From the NCBI GenBank assembly GCA_015521385.1, contig WAOH01000011.1, forward strand, positions 1 through 15,585: a DNA stretch of 15,585 nucleotides. Direction: 5' to 3'. Shown here one piece after another: positions 7,558-13,997 of the stretch. How positions within the stretch are numbered: the first letter of the stretch is position 1; every line of letters starts with the position of its first letter. The DNA is from Thermoproteota archaeon. Its GTDB lineage: Archaea > Korarchaeota > Korarchaeia > Korarchaeales > Korarchaeaceae. The position numbers were made by a program, and so were the translations under genes. The notes under the pieces are model-generated. The model saw only the letters and a list, made by a program, of their open reading frames with translations, ran no database searches and was not told where the DNA came from.

Positions 7558-7712
7558 TGTGCTGGGGATGCGGAGGTTTCTGGGGCTGGGGAATGGGCTG
7601 GTGGGGAGTCAACTGGCTTCTCGGCCCCTTGTTGATCATAGGGATAGTGGCCCTCCTGTTCTTCCTGCTGGGAAGGGAATCTGCTAGGACCGGCAGGGGA
7701 ACGGGGGACTGA
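7557..7712 (+). CDS. Small Trp/Gly-rich single-pass membrane peptide with CxxC
   Basis: 51 residues. The ATG at 7557 overlaps the stop of the PepSY-like gene as TGATG, with GGAGG at 7548-7552 four nt upstream; a longer frame from a GTG at 7503 is open but runs inside the previous gene and has no such signal. The peptide starts MCWGCGGFWGWGMGWW, putting a CWGC pair and a Met at the N-terminus, followed by one hydrophobic helix (~19-38, NWLLGPLLIIGIVALLFFLL) and a polar tail. Translational coupling to a Met-rich PepSY-like protein and proximity to a copper ATPase suggest a copper-handling accessory. The family is not one I can name; short C-W-G-C... membrane peptides with a SHOCT tail are comparable, but no SHOCT domain is present. 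Confidence 0.72.
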   Translation: MCWGCGGFWGWGMGWWGVNWLLGPLLIIGIVALLFFLLGRESARTGRGTGD

Positions 7713-7726
7713 CCATCACCCACTCA

Positions 7727-7747
7727 CTATTTTTACGATATTACGAT
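7727..7747 (+). promoter_or_regulatory. Promoter region of the copper ATPase gene, with TTACGAT direct repeat
   Basis: The ACTATTTTTACGATATTACGAT stretch supplies the only A/T-rich element before the ATPase. Either ATTTTTAC (centre ~7732) or GATATTAC (centre ~7740) could be the TATA box, giving a start of transcription near 7758-7767. TTACGAT occurs twice, 8 bp apart (7733-7739 and 7741-7747). The T-run 7730-7734 could also terminate the upstream operon. Confidence 0.45.
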
Positions 7748-7755
7748 CGAAACTA

Positions 7756-7773
7756 TGACCGATCATTCGGTCA
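7756..7773. promoter_or_regulatory. Perfect inverted repeat TGACCGA-TCAT-TCGGTCA, candidate repressor operator of copB
   Basis: Two perfect 7-bp arms with a 4-bp spacer, an 18-bp palindrome centred between the putative TATA element and the start codon, so it should overlap the transcription start. This is where metal-responsive repressors bind in archaeal promoters. A further TCGGT half-site lies at 7781-7785. The sequence differs from the ACCTAA repeat of the upstream promoter. Confidence 0.55.
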
Positions 7774-7788
7774 CTCTCTATCGGTAGG

Positions 7789-10035
7789 GTGTCGATCATG
7801 ACGGGCGACCTGACCTGTGGCGAGGATGAGGAGATGAAGAATCATGGAAGTGGGGGAATTGAGGAGGGTATGGAAATGGGCGTGAGGGGATCGGAGAATG
7901 GAGGAGATCATGGAATGGATCACACTGCGAGGATGAGAGAGGAGGAGCACAAGCACGATGGACACGCGCATTACCCCCTAGGACACGGGCACGAGGATAT
8001 GGGGGATGAATCCGGAAAGCAGGATCACAAGCATGTACACGGTCACGAAGGCGGACACGAGGGCCACGCTGGCCATCGCCGTGATCACGACCACGACCAC
8101 GCGGCCCATCACAGGCACATGATGGAGGACTTCAAGAGGAGGTTCATCGTCTCCACTATCGTCACGGTACCCATCCTCCTTCTCTCGCCCCTGATTCAGC
8201 GATTCCTGGGAATAAAGTTGGAGTTCCCCGGGAGCGATCTGGTCCTCTTCGCGCTCTCCCTCTTCGTCTACGCCTACGGCGGAAAGCCCTTCCTCACGGG
8301 CATGAGGGACGAGCTGAAGAAGAGGACGCCAGGGATGATGACCCTCATAGGACTGGCCATCTCCGTCGCCTTCTTCTACAGCGCGGCCGTGACCTTCGGA
8401 CTCAGTGGGAGGACCTTCTACTGGGAGCTGGCGACCCTGATAGATGTGATGCTCTTGGGCCACTACATAGAGATGAGGTCCGTCTTGGGGGCCTCTCGAG
8501 CCTTGGAGGAGCTCGTCAAGCTGATGCCCACGCAGGCCCACCTCATCGAGGACGGCTCGATCAGGGACGTGCCCGTGAGCGAGCTCAGGCCCGGGGATCT
8601 GGTTCTCGTGAGGCCCGGGGAGAAGGTGCCAGCCGACGGCACCGTGGAGGAGGGTGAGACCAGCGTCGACGAGTCCATGCTGACGGGCGAGTCCAATCCC
8701 GTCTACAAGGGACCGGGAAGCGTGGTCATAGGGGGCTCGGTCAACTTGGAGGGATCGATAAAGGTCAGGGTCTCGAGAACGGGCAAGGACTCCTATCTCA
8801 TGCAGGTGCTTGACTTGGTGAGGAAGGCTCAGGAATCCAGATCCAAGACCCAGGATCTCGCCAACAAGGCCTCCTTCTGGCTGACCATAATTTCGATAAC
8901 CGTGGGAGCGGTTACCTTCGCCGCATGGCACCTGCTGGGAATGCCACCGGTCTTCTCCCTCGAGAGGTCCGTCACTGTCATGGTGATAACGTGCCCCCAC
9001 GCTCTGGGGCTGGCCATCCCGCTCGTGGTGGCCGTCTCGACATCCCTCTCTGCCAAGAAAGGGATCCTGATAAGGGACAGGGAGGCCTTCGAGAGGGCGA
9101 AGGACGTCGATATAGTCGTGTACGACAAGACCGGAACGCTGACGGAGGGCCGCTTCGAGGTGACCGACGTGATCCCCTCGGGAATGAAGGCCGAGGAGGT
9201 CCTGAGGTACGCTGCAGCGCTGGAGGTCAGGTCAGAGCATCCCATAGCGAGGGGGATAGTCGAGGAGGCCGAGAGGAGAGGGATAGAGGTAGAAGAGTCC
9301 AAGGAGTTCAGGGCCATCCCCGGGAAGGGGGCCGAGGGTGTTGTGGACGGGAGGAAGGTGGTATTGGCGAGCCCCCAGCTGGCCAGGGAGCTGGGCCTGG
9401 AGTGGGGGGAGGAGGTAAACAGGGTGATGGAGCAGGGCAAGACCGTCATCTTCGTGGTGGTTGATGGGAAGCTCGCCGGTGCCATAGCCTTGGCCGACAG
9501 GATAAGGGACGAGTCGAGGGAAGCGGTTGCCAAGCTGAAGGAGAGAGGGATTAAGGTGTACATGCTCACCGGTGACAACTCCAAGGTCGCCAAGTGGGTG
9601 TCGGAGGAACTCGGCCTCGATGGCTACTTCGCCGAGGTCCTTCCTCACGAGAAGGCGGAGAAGGTAGTCGAGCTGAAGAAGAGGGGTGTGGTGGCAATGG
9701 TGGGTGACGGGATAAACGATGCTCCCGCTCTGGTCAGTGCAGATGTGGGGATAGCCATTGGGGCTGGGACCGACGTTGCGATCGAGAGCGCCGACATTGT
9801 GCTTGTGAGGAACGATCCGAGGGACGTCGTGCAGGTGATGGACCTCGCTAGGGCCACTTACCGGAAGATGCTCCAGAACCTCCTCTGGGCGACGGGCTAC
9901 AACGCCTTCGCCATCCCGTTGGCGGCTGGCATCCTCTATCCCATCGGTGTGCTGCTGAGCCCGGCCGTGGGAGCGGTGCTGATGTCCCTAAGCACGGTCA
10001 TCGTGGCCGTGAACGCCAAGCTCCTCTCCCTATAA
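7789..10035 (+). CDS. copB: CopB-type copper-exporting P1B ATPase with His-rich N-terminus
   Basis: 748 residues (known archaeal CopB is ~690). Motifs in order: His-rich cytoplasmic tail (22 His in residues 1-110, no CxxC heavy-metal domain); TM helices from ~117; actuator loop with TGES (299-302); CPH (402-404) in the ion-path helix; phosphorylation DKTGT (D446); SEHP (482-485) in the nucleotide-binding domain; TGDN (594-597); GDGINDAP (639-646); last helices with YNAFAIPLAAG (704-714) and SPAVGAVLMSLSTVIVAVNA (724-743). CPH rather than CPC, with this pair of terminal-helix motifs, defines the P1B-3 (CopB) class, which exports Cu(II)/Cu(I)/Ag; the direction is out of the cytoplasm. The GTG at 7789 follows TATCGGTAGG directly; the ATG at 7798 (codon 4), with AGGGTG six nt upstream, is an equally good start. 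It is transcribed with the same polarity as the PepSY-like operon but has its own promoter and operator. Confidence 0.95.
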   Translation: MSIMTGDLTCGEDEEMKNHGSGGIEEGMEMGVRGSENGGDHGMDHTARMREEEHKHDGHAHYPLGHGHEDMGDESGKQDHKHVHGHEGGHEGHAGHRRDHDHDHAAHHRHMMEDFKRRFIVSTIVTVPILLLSPLIQRFLGIKLEFPGSDLVLFALSLFVYAYGGKPFLTGMRDELKKRTPGMMTLIGLAISVAFFYSAAVTFGLSGRTFYWELATLIDVMLLGHYIEMRSVLGASRALEELVKLMPTQAHLIEDGSIRDVPVSELRPGDLVLVRPGEKVPADGTVEEGETSVDESMLTGESNPVYKGPGSVVIGGSVNLEGSIKVRVSRTGKDSYLMQVLDLVRKAQESRSKTQDLANKASFWLTIISITVGAVTFAAWHLLGMPPVFSLERSVTVMVITCPHALGLAIPLVVAVSTSLSAKKGILIRDREAFERAKDVDIVVYDKTGTLTEGRFEVTDVIPSGMKAEEVLRYAAALEVRSEHPIARGIVEEAERRGIEVEESKEFRAIPGKGAEGVVDGRKVVLASPQLARELGLEWGEEVNRVMEQGKTVIFVVVDGKLAGAIALADRIRDESREAVAKLKERGIKVYMLTGDNSKVAKWVSEELGLDGYFAEVLPHEKAEKVVELKKRGVVAMVGDGINDAPALVSADVGIAIGAGTDVAIESADIVLVRNDPRDVVQVMDLARATYRKMLQNLLWATGYNAFAIPLAAGILYPIGVLLSPAVGAVLMSLSTVIVAVNAKLLSL

Positions 10036-10062
10036 TCTTCTCCCCTTCCCTACCCCTCCCTT
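10036..10062 (+). terminator. Pyrimidine tract after copB
   Basis: Directly after the TAA the plus strand is almost pure pyrimidine (TCTTCTCCCCTTCCCTACCC and on), a common archaeal transcription-end context. The run ACCCCTC (10052-10058) can also pair imperfectly with GAGGGGGGT (10072-10080). Confidence 0.3.
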
Positions 10063-10118
10063 CAGTCCAGTGAGGGGGGTTGAAGATCCGAGCTGAGCTT
10101 CTTGCCAGATCGAGATCG

Positions 10119-10146
10119 AGAGGGGATCCCTCTCAGGATCCCCTCT
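10119..10146. repeat. Strong hairpin: 11-bp perfect inverted repeat with 6-nt loop
   Basis: AGAGGGGATCC (10119-10129), loop CTCTCA, then GGATCCCCTCT (10136-10146): eleven perfect pairs, mostly G-C. On the plus strand a pyrimidine-rich TTCCTCTCTCC follows, so it may back up termination of copB. The rest of this 218-bp intergenic region (10036-10253) holds the HEPN promoter and a small CCTTG-GT-CAAGG repeat (10173-10184), but no ORF or RNA gene I can support. Confidence 0.5.
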
Positions 10147-10214
10147 TTCCTCTCTCCTTCTAATCACATTGTCCTTGGTCAAGGGAAGCTCAGACTGGGA
10201 ACAGTGAGACAAAC

Positions 10215-10223
10215 TATTTAAAA
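10215..10223 (+). promoter_or_regulatory. TATA box (TATTTAAAA) of the HEPN/MNT operon
   Basis: Clear archaeal TATA box, centre ~10219, predicting a transcription start near 10245 and a leader of about 9 nt to the TTG at 10254. No Shine-Dalgarno is seen, consistent with nearly leaderless translation of the first gene. Confidence 0.65.
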
Positions 10224-10253
10224 CGAGGCGCACTCAATACTAGCGATCCCGCT

Positions 10254-10667
10254 TTGAGGTTCGAGATAGACTCGGATGAATTCGAGAGGTGGATGAAGCA
10301 GGCTAAGCACACCTTGAGACTGGTGGAAGCGGACCTGAAGGCGGGAGGATACGATTGGGCGTGCTTCAAATCACAGCAGGCCTGCGAATTCGCCCTCAAG
10401 GCCCTTCTGAGGGCTTTAGGTAGGCAGGCCTTCGGCCATAATGTGCTCTCCTTCTACAGGGAGGCCTCAGAGATCTGCGGCGGTAGTGAGGAGATCGAAG
10501 ACTGCGTCTCCTACCTGGATAAGCTCTATATACCTCCTAGATATCCAGATGCATTCCCAGAAGGCTTTCCGGCGGAACACTTCACGAGAAGGGACGCTTT
10601 GAAGGCAAAAGAGTGCTCCGAGAAGGTTATAAAGTGGGTGGAGCTATGTCTAGCGAGTCGTCCTTGA
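10254..10667 (+). CDS. HEPN-domain protein (HepT-like, COG2250 type), putative RNase toxin
   Basis: 137 residues, all-helical, normal length for the family. FERWMKQAKHTLRLVEADLKAG (helix 1) and the YDWACFKSQQACEFALKALLRA segment (33-54) are typical HEPN helices. R57-QAFG-H62 is the R-x4-H RNase motif; the family then usually has a YPD---G-P loop, present as YPDAFPEGFP (97-106), and a helix ending ASRP. The canonical HepT RX4HXY motif is incomplete: the residue two after the histidine is Val (H62-N63-V64), not the Tyr that MntA AMPylates in the studied Shewanella pair. The TTG start is preferred because it lies 8-9 nt from the predicted transcription start and no other in-frame start precedes it. 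The 3' end overlaps the MNT gene by 22 nt. Inferred: toxin of a toxin-antitoxin pair. Confidence 0.85.
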   Translation: MRFEIDSDEFERWMKQAKHTLRLVEADLKAGGYDWACFKSQQACEFALKALLRALGRQAFGHNVLSFYREASEICGGSEEIEDCVSYLDKLYIPPRYPDAFPEGFPAEHFTRRDALKAKECSEKVIKWVELCLASRP

Positions 10668-11068
10668 GGGAAGTGCTGAAGGCGAGGGCTAGGGCTAGGG
10701 AAAGGATCATAAGGGACCTAGCGTCGTATGCAAGGGGGCTCCGAGAGAATCTAGGTAGGGTGTCCGTGATACTCTTTGGATCACTCGCTAGGGGCGACCA
10801 CAACCTGTGGAGCGACATCGACGTGATAATCATATCGGAGAGGTTCAGGGGGATCAGGTTCGTGGAGAGGTGCTTGGAGATCGAGGATCCCTTCGGAAAC
10901 CTGAGTCCTATATGCTGGACCCCCGAGGAATTCGAGAGGATGGTGGAGAAACCCTCCTGGAGAGCTGCCCTCCAAGACTCAATCGTGATTCAGGACATGC
11001 ACGGGGTCATGAGAAGGCTCAAATCTGAGGGGATACTCTTCCAGCCCCTTGAGGACCTTTTCAGTTGA
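10646..11068 (+). CDS. Minimal nucleotidyltransferase (MntA-like antitoxin)
   Basis: 140 residues from the ATG at 10646, which has GGTGGAG four nt upstream; the frame stays open to a TTG at 10613 but that start lies deeper in the HEPN gene without a ribosome site. The signature G45-S46-x10-D57-x-D59 (GSLARGDHNLWSDIDV) is the metal-binding motif of the pol-beta superfamily MNT group. A predicted N-terminal helix (LREVLKARARARERIIRDLA) precedes it, and WTPEEFERM followed by a long amphipathic tail are typical of archaeal MNTs. In HEPN-MNT pairs the MNT neutralises the HEPN RNase by nucleotidylation; partner, order and overlap fit that arrangement here. Alternative: an unrelated nucleotidyl transfer role. 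Confidence 0.87.
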   Translation: MSSESSLREVLKARARARERIIRDLASYARGLRENLGRVSVILFGSLARGDHNLWSDIDVIIISERFRGIRFVERCLEIEDPFGNLSPICWTPEEFERMVEKPSWRAALQDSIVIQDMHGVMRRLKSEGILFQPLEDLFS

Positions 11069-11109
11069 GGATAAGGGGTGAAGATCTCCGACGTACCCTC
11101 GTGCCAGAC

Positions 11110-11116
11110 ATTAAAT
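11110..11116 (+). promoter_or_regulatory. TATA box (ATTAAAT) of the M20 hydrolase gene
   Basis: Its centre (11113) is 26 bp before the A of the ATG at 11139, the exact archaeal TATA-to-start distance, so the mRNA is predicted to be leaderless. The GGAGG at 11133-11137 is too close (1 nt) to serve as a Shine-Dalgarno. Confidence 0.6.
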
Positions 11117-11138
11117 CCTCTCCCCATCCCATGGAGGG

Positions 11139-12245
11139 ATGGTATCGGGTGTCTTGTTCTTCCTGCGCGAGCTCGTGAGGACGAGGAGTTTCCCGGGCGA
11201 TGAGAGGGAGCTAGCCTCCCTAATAAGGGACGAGCTGGTGAAAACGGGAGTTGACAGGGTCTGGATCGATGAGGCCGGTGACGTGATCGCGGAGGTCCGT
11301 GGGGGTGGCAGCGGCCTAGTGGTCTTCGACGCCCACATGGACACCGTGCCCGAAGGCGACACCAAGAACTGGATGAGGGATCCCTTCTCCGCCGACTTGG
11401 TCGAGGGTTGCGTGTACGGGAGAGGGGCGATTGACATGAAGGGCGGCCTCGCGGCGATAGTCCACTCGATAGCCGAGGTGGGGGAGACGGATCTGGACTT
11501 GGTGTATGCTTTTGTCGTGCACGAGGAGGATCACGAGGGATTCGGGATAAGGCATGTGATCGAAGCCCTAGGTAGGAAGCCGGATCTCGTGGTGCTGGGC
11601 GAGCCCACCTCCCTGAACCTGGCTAGAGGGCACAGGGGAAGGGCCGAGGTCCTCGTGACCTTGGAGGGGAGGACCGCTCACTCCAGCATGCCCGAGCTGG
11701 GTGAAAACTGCCTTCACAGGCTCTGCACTTACCTCTCCGAGCTTCGAGGCTCGAGGATGGCATCTCACCCGCTGCTGGGCGAGGCCTCGGCGGCGCCCGT
11801 CAACGTGGAGGTCAGCCCCGGCCTGATACCTGTCATACCTGACAGGTGTGAGGTCCTCATAGACAGGAGGACCGTCCCGGGGGAGACTAGGGAGGATGTG
11901 GAGTCCCAGCTGAGGGGCAGAGTGGTGACCAAGAGGCTGAGGTGCTATACGGGTTACGAGGAGGACGTGGAGGCCTGGTTCCCGGCTTGGGTGAACGAAG
12001 ATCCGTCCCTCCCCGAACTGGCCCGCAGGCTGGGAAGCGATCTCATGGTCTGGAGGTTCGGGACGGACGGCTCATACACCGCAGGGGAGGCTCGTATTCC
12101 CACGATGGGTTACGGTCCCGGCGATCAGGAGATGGCCCACCGGCCCAACGAGATGGTCCCGATAAAGGAGGTGGGGAGGGCCGTTAAGGGATACGCCGAA
12201 ATCGTGAGGTGGCTCTCCCTCAACCTGCCACGTACTCCAAAATGA
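11139..12245 (+). CDS. M20-family zinc metallohydrolase (ArgE/DapE/YgeY-like deacylase or peptidase)
   Basis: 368 residues, normal for the family. Metal and catalytic residues in order: H66-x-D68 (FDAHMDTVP), D99 (GRGAIDMKGG), E129-E130 (VHEEDHEG; E129 general base, E130 ligand), E155 (LGEPTSLN) and H334 (GPGDQEMAHRPNE). The dimerisation lid domain runs ~165-285 (GHRGRAEVLVTLEGRTAHSS to the GETREDV region). A GTDG segment (308-311) precedes the final domain. The strand order and WRFGTDG---GEARIPTMGYGPGD ending recall YgeY-type hydrolases and the archaeal [LysW]-lysine/ornithine hydrolases, but no lysine- or arginine-biosynthesis gene is nearby, so the amino-acyl substrate is left open. Expressed alone from a leaderless promoter. 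Confidence 0.9.
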   Translation: MVSGVLFFLRELVRTRSFPGDERELASLIRDELVKTGVDRVWIDEAGDVIAEVRGGGSGLVVFDAHMDTVPEGDTKNWMRDPFSADLVEGCVYGRGAIDMKGGLAAIVHSIAEVGETDLDLVYAFVVHEEDHEGFGIRHVIEALGRKPDLVVLGEPTSLNLARGHRGRAEVLVTLEGRTAHSSMPELGENCLHRLCTYLSELRGSRMASHPLLGEASAAPVNVEVSPGLIPVIPDRCEVLIDRRTVPGETREDVESQLRGRVVTKRLRCYTGYEEDVEAWFPAWVNEDPSLPELARRLGSDLMVWRFGTDGSYTAGEARIPTMGYGPGDQEMAHRPNEMVPIKEVGRAVKGYAEIVRWLSLNLPRTPK

Positions 12246-12465
12246 TGTGTCCCTTGCCGCGACGACATTCACCGAGCCCCTCGACCCTCACACTACGTTT
12301 CTGTCAAATTTCCGCCCGCCGCTTAGTCACTCCAACGTCTTCTCCGATGTTCTCAAACGAAATCGATGATAACCCATCATGACCCGACGTCAACATCTCA
12401 CGGTTCTATGACTTCACCTAGTCGCACCACCACCCCCCCTCCTTCCCCATGGCCAGCCTCGCAGT
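12246..12465. other. Convergent intergenic region without recognisable gene
   Basis: 220 bp between the stop of the M20 gene and the stop of the arsenite exporter. It has lower coding character than its surroundings, an C-rich homopyrimidine tract (12430-12448) and scattered short ORFs with no family signal. ATGAT-AACCC-ATCAT near 12366-12380 is a weak inverted repeat. Two RTGATGA-like C-box matches occur without a matching CTGA, so no C/D RNA is called. Confidence 0.5.
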
Positions 12466-13533
12466 TTACCTGTAGAGCCTCCTCCGCAACCATAGCGCTA
12501 CATCCACTAGGCTTATCATTACCGGAACCTCTATCAGGGGTCCTATGACGGTGGCGAAGGCTTCCTTGGATGTGAGTCCGAATACTGCTATTGAGACGGC
12601 TATGGCCAGCTCGAAGTTGTTGCTGGCGGCAGTGAAGGAGAGGGTAGCCGTCCTCCTATAGTCGAGCCCGGTCAGGTAGCCCAAGGCGAAGGATATGCCG
12701 AACATGATGACGAAATAGGCGACGAGAGGAGTGGCCACCCTCAGGACATCGAGGGGGAGGGTGAGTATGTAGTTCCCCTTCATGGAGAACATGACCACTA
12801 TGGTGAAGAGAAGGGCCAACAGGGCCGTGGGGCTCAGCTTTGGTATGAGGACCCTCTCATACCACTCTCTCCCTCTGCTCCTGAGGAAGTACATCCTAGT
12901 GATGAGGCCGGCCGCGAAGGGTATTCCCAAGTAGATAGCGACCGATTTCGCTATCTCACCCATTGAGACGTTGACCACCACCGAATTCGACCCTGTTATC
13001 CACCCGGTGGCCAGCGTTATGAAGAGATAGGCTAGAAGGGAATACGTGAATATCTGAAATAGGGAGTTAAGAGCGACGAGAATGGCGGCCCACTCACTGT
13101 CTCCTCCGGCTAGGTCGTTCCAGACGATGACCATCGCGATGCACCTAGCTAGGCCCACGAGTATTATCCCGTACCTATACTCCGGCAGGTCCGGGAGGAG
13201 GAGCCAGGCCAGGGTGAACATGAGGAGCGGCCCCACAATCCAGTTCAGGATCAGGGAGAGGGAGAGCATCTCCTTGGAGCCCTTGGATCTGGTCAGTTTG
13301 GCCAGCTCTTCGTACCTGACCTTAGCTAGGGGAGGGTACATCATCCAGATGAGTCCCACAGCTATGGGTAAAGAGGTGGTTCCGACCCTGAGCGATCCTA
13401 TGGCCTCTCCGAGACCGGGGAACAGGTATCCCAACCCAACCCCGACCACCATGGCCAGGAAGATCCACAGGGTCAGGTACTTGTTGAGCAGGGAAAGCTG
13501 TGCCCTTTCAGGCTCCTCGACGGTGACCGTCAA
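12466..13533 (-). CDS. acr3: ACR3-type arsenite exporter
   Basis: 355 residues from the TTG at 13533, about ten hydrophobic helices. The diagnostic segment GLARCIAMVIVWNDLAGGD carries the conserved cysteine (C131) needed for As(III) transport in studied ACR3 proteins; ASNNFELAIAV (303-313) and GPLIEVPVMI (331-340, E335) are also characteristic. It exports arsenite (some members antimonite) driven by proton motive force. The frame is open to a TTG at 13560, but AT-rich TTTTTAAATTT sits directly before that codon and would place the transcription start near 13540; the TTG at 13533 is preceded by CGGTGTCGGC, like the CGGTGTCGAC before the ATG at 15558. It is the last gene of a minus-strand operon behind the OsmC-like gene (19-46 nt gap), with its own likely promoter. 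No ArsR or ArsC is seen in the window. Confidence 0.92.
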   Translation of the reverse strand: MTVTVEEPERAQLSLLNKYLTLWIFLAMVVGVGLGYLFPGLGEAIGSLRVGTTSLPIAVGLIWMMYPPLAKVRYEELAKLTRSKGSKEMLSLSLILNWIVGPLLMFTLAWLLLPDLPEYRYGIILVGLARCIAMVIVWNDLAGGDSEWAAILVALNSLFQIFTYSLLAYLFITLATGWITGSNSVVVNVSMGEIAKSVAIYLGIPFAAGLITRMYFLRSRGREWYERVLIPKLSPTALLALLFTIVVMFSMKGNYILTLPLDVLRVATPLVAYFVIMFGISFALGYLTGLDYRRTATLSFTAASNNFELAIAVSIAVFGLTSKEAFATVIGPLIEVPVMISLVDVALWLRRRLYR

Positions 13534-13560
13534 GCCGACACCGGATCGAGACGATTTCAA

Positions 13561-13572
13561 AAATTTAAAAAT
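13561..13572 (-). promoter_or_regulatory. Internal TATA-like element before acr3
   Basis: ATTTTTAAATTT on the minus strand, in the 19-bp AT-rich gap between the OsmC-like stop codon (13580) and the TTG at 13560. Its centre predicts transcription from ~13540, so acr3 could be expressed separately from the upstream genes. Confidence 0.5.
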
Positions 13573-13579
13573 GTTTAAG

Positions 13580-13993
13580 TTATGGGCTTATGACCTCGTG
13601 GGAGACCTCCACCTCGACACCCGCTCTCCTTAGCGTTATGACGGTCGAGCTGTACCTTGAGATCGCCACCCTTATGGCGGCGGCCACGTCATCCTCGTCC
13701 ACGTCTCCCCACACCGTCAGGTGCAGCCGGATCCTCTCGAAGACCCTCGGTGGCTCCTCCCTCTGGAACCCCTCCACCCTGACGGAGAGGTTCTCGAAAT
13801 CATGACCGCTCTTCCTCAGTATGGCGGCCACGTCCATGCCCAGACATGCCCCAGCACTCATGAGGAGCATCTGCATGGGGCTCGGTGCCTCCCCTTCCCC
13901 TCCCTGCTCCTTGGGCGCGTCGAAGGCGGCGGCGTGGTTCCCCGTCCTCCCCACCATGAGGAGACCGTCCACTAGGTCCACCCGTACCTTCAT
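13580..13993 (-). CDS. OsmC-like protein with a single cysteine
   Basis: 137 residues, normal for OsmC/Ohr/YhfA-type proteins. The core motif SAGACLGMDVAAILRKSG (47-64) contains the first family cysteine, C50. The second, usually in a [KR]YC-[PS]V---L motif, is replaced: R113-Y114-S115-S116-T-V-I-T-L. Two-cysteine OsmC proteins reduce organic hydroperoxides with C50-type peroxidatic attack and a resolving cysteine; here the resolving cysteine is missing, so a peroxidase would need another thiol, or the protein has another job (thiol or metal(loid) binding is inference). ATG at 13993 with GAGGGTGAGGAT directly upstream; this Shine-Dalgarno overlaps the stop of the preceding DUF4097-like gene (4-nt gap), so the two are co-translated. 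Next downstream is acr3. Confidence 0.85.
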   Translation of the reverse strand: MKVRVDLVDGLLMVGRTGNHAAAFDAPKEQGGEGEAPSPMQMLLMSAGACLGMDVAAILRKSGHDFENLSVRVEGFQREEPPRVFERIRLHLTVWGDVDEDDVAAAIRVAISRYSSTVITLRRAGVEVEVSHEVISP

Positions 13994-13997
13994 ATCC

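Noticed and set aside
7978..9000. 340-codon open frame on the minus strand opposite the copper ATPase
   Set aside because: It lies entirely antisense to a clear P1B ATPase. The translation is rich in Gly, His and Arg with no family motif, which is the usual shadow of a high-GC gene.
8829..9593. 254-codon minus-strand frame, and 179-codon plus-strand frame at 8925-9464
   Set aside because: Both overlap the phosphorylation and nucleotide-binding domain of CopB in other frames and have compositions (Ser/Thr-rich or Gly/Arg-rich) typical of out-of-frame translation.
10254..10275. GGTTCGAGAT resembling a tRNA T-loop
   Set aside because: The CC of the T-arm and the other arms are missing, and the sequence is the first codons of the HEPN gene.
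11828..11847. Perfect 8-bp inverted repeat ACCTGTCA-TACC-TGACAGGT
   Set aside because: It is inside the M20 coding region, encodes ordinary residues, and such a repeat is expected by chance in a window of this length.
12246..12465. C/D-box guide RNA or small peptide
   Set aside because: RTGATGA-like matches occur on both strands, but no CTGA box follows at proper spacing, and the open frames are short and featureless.
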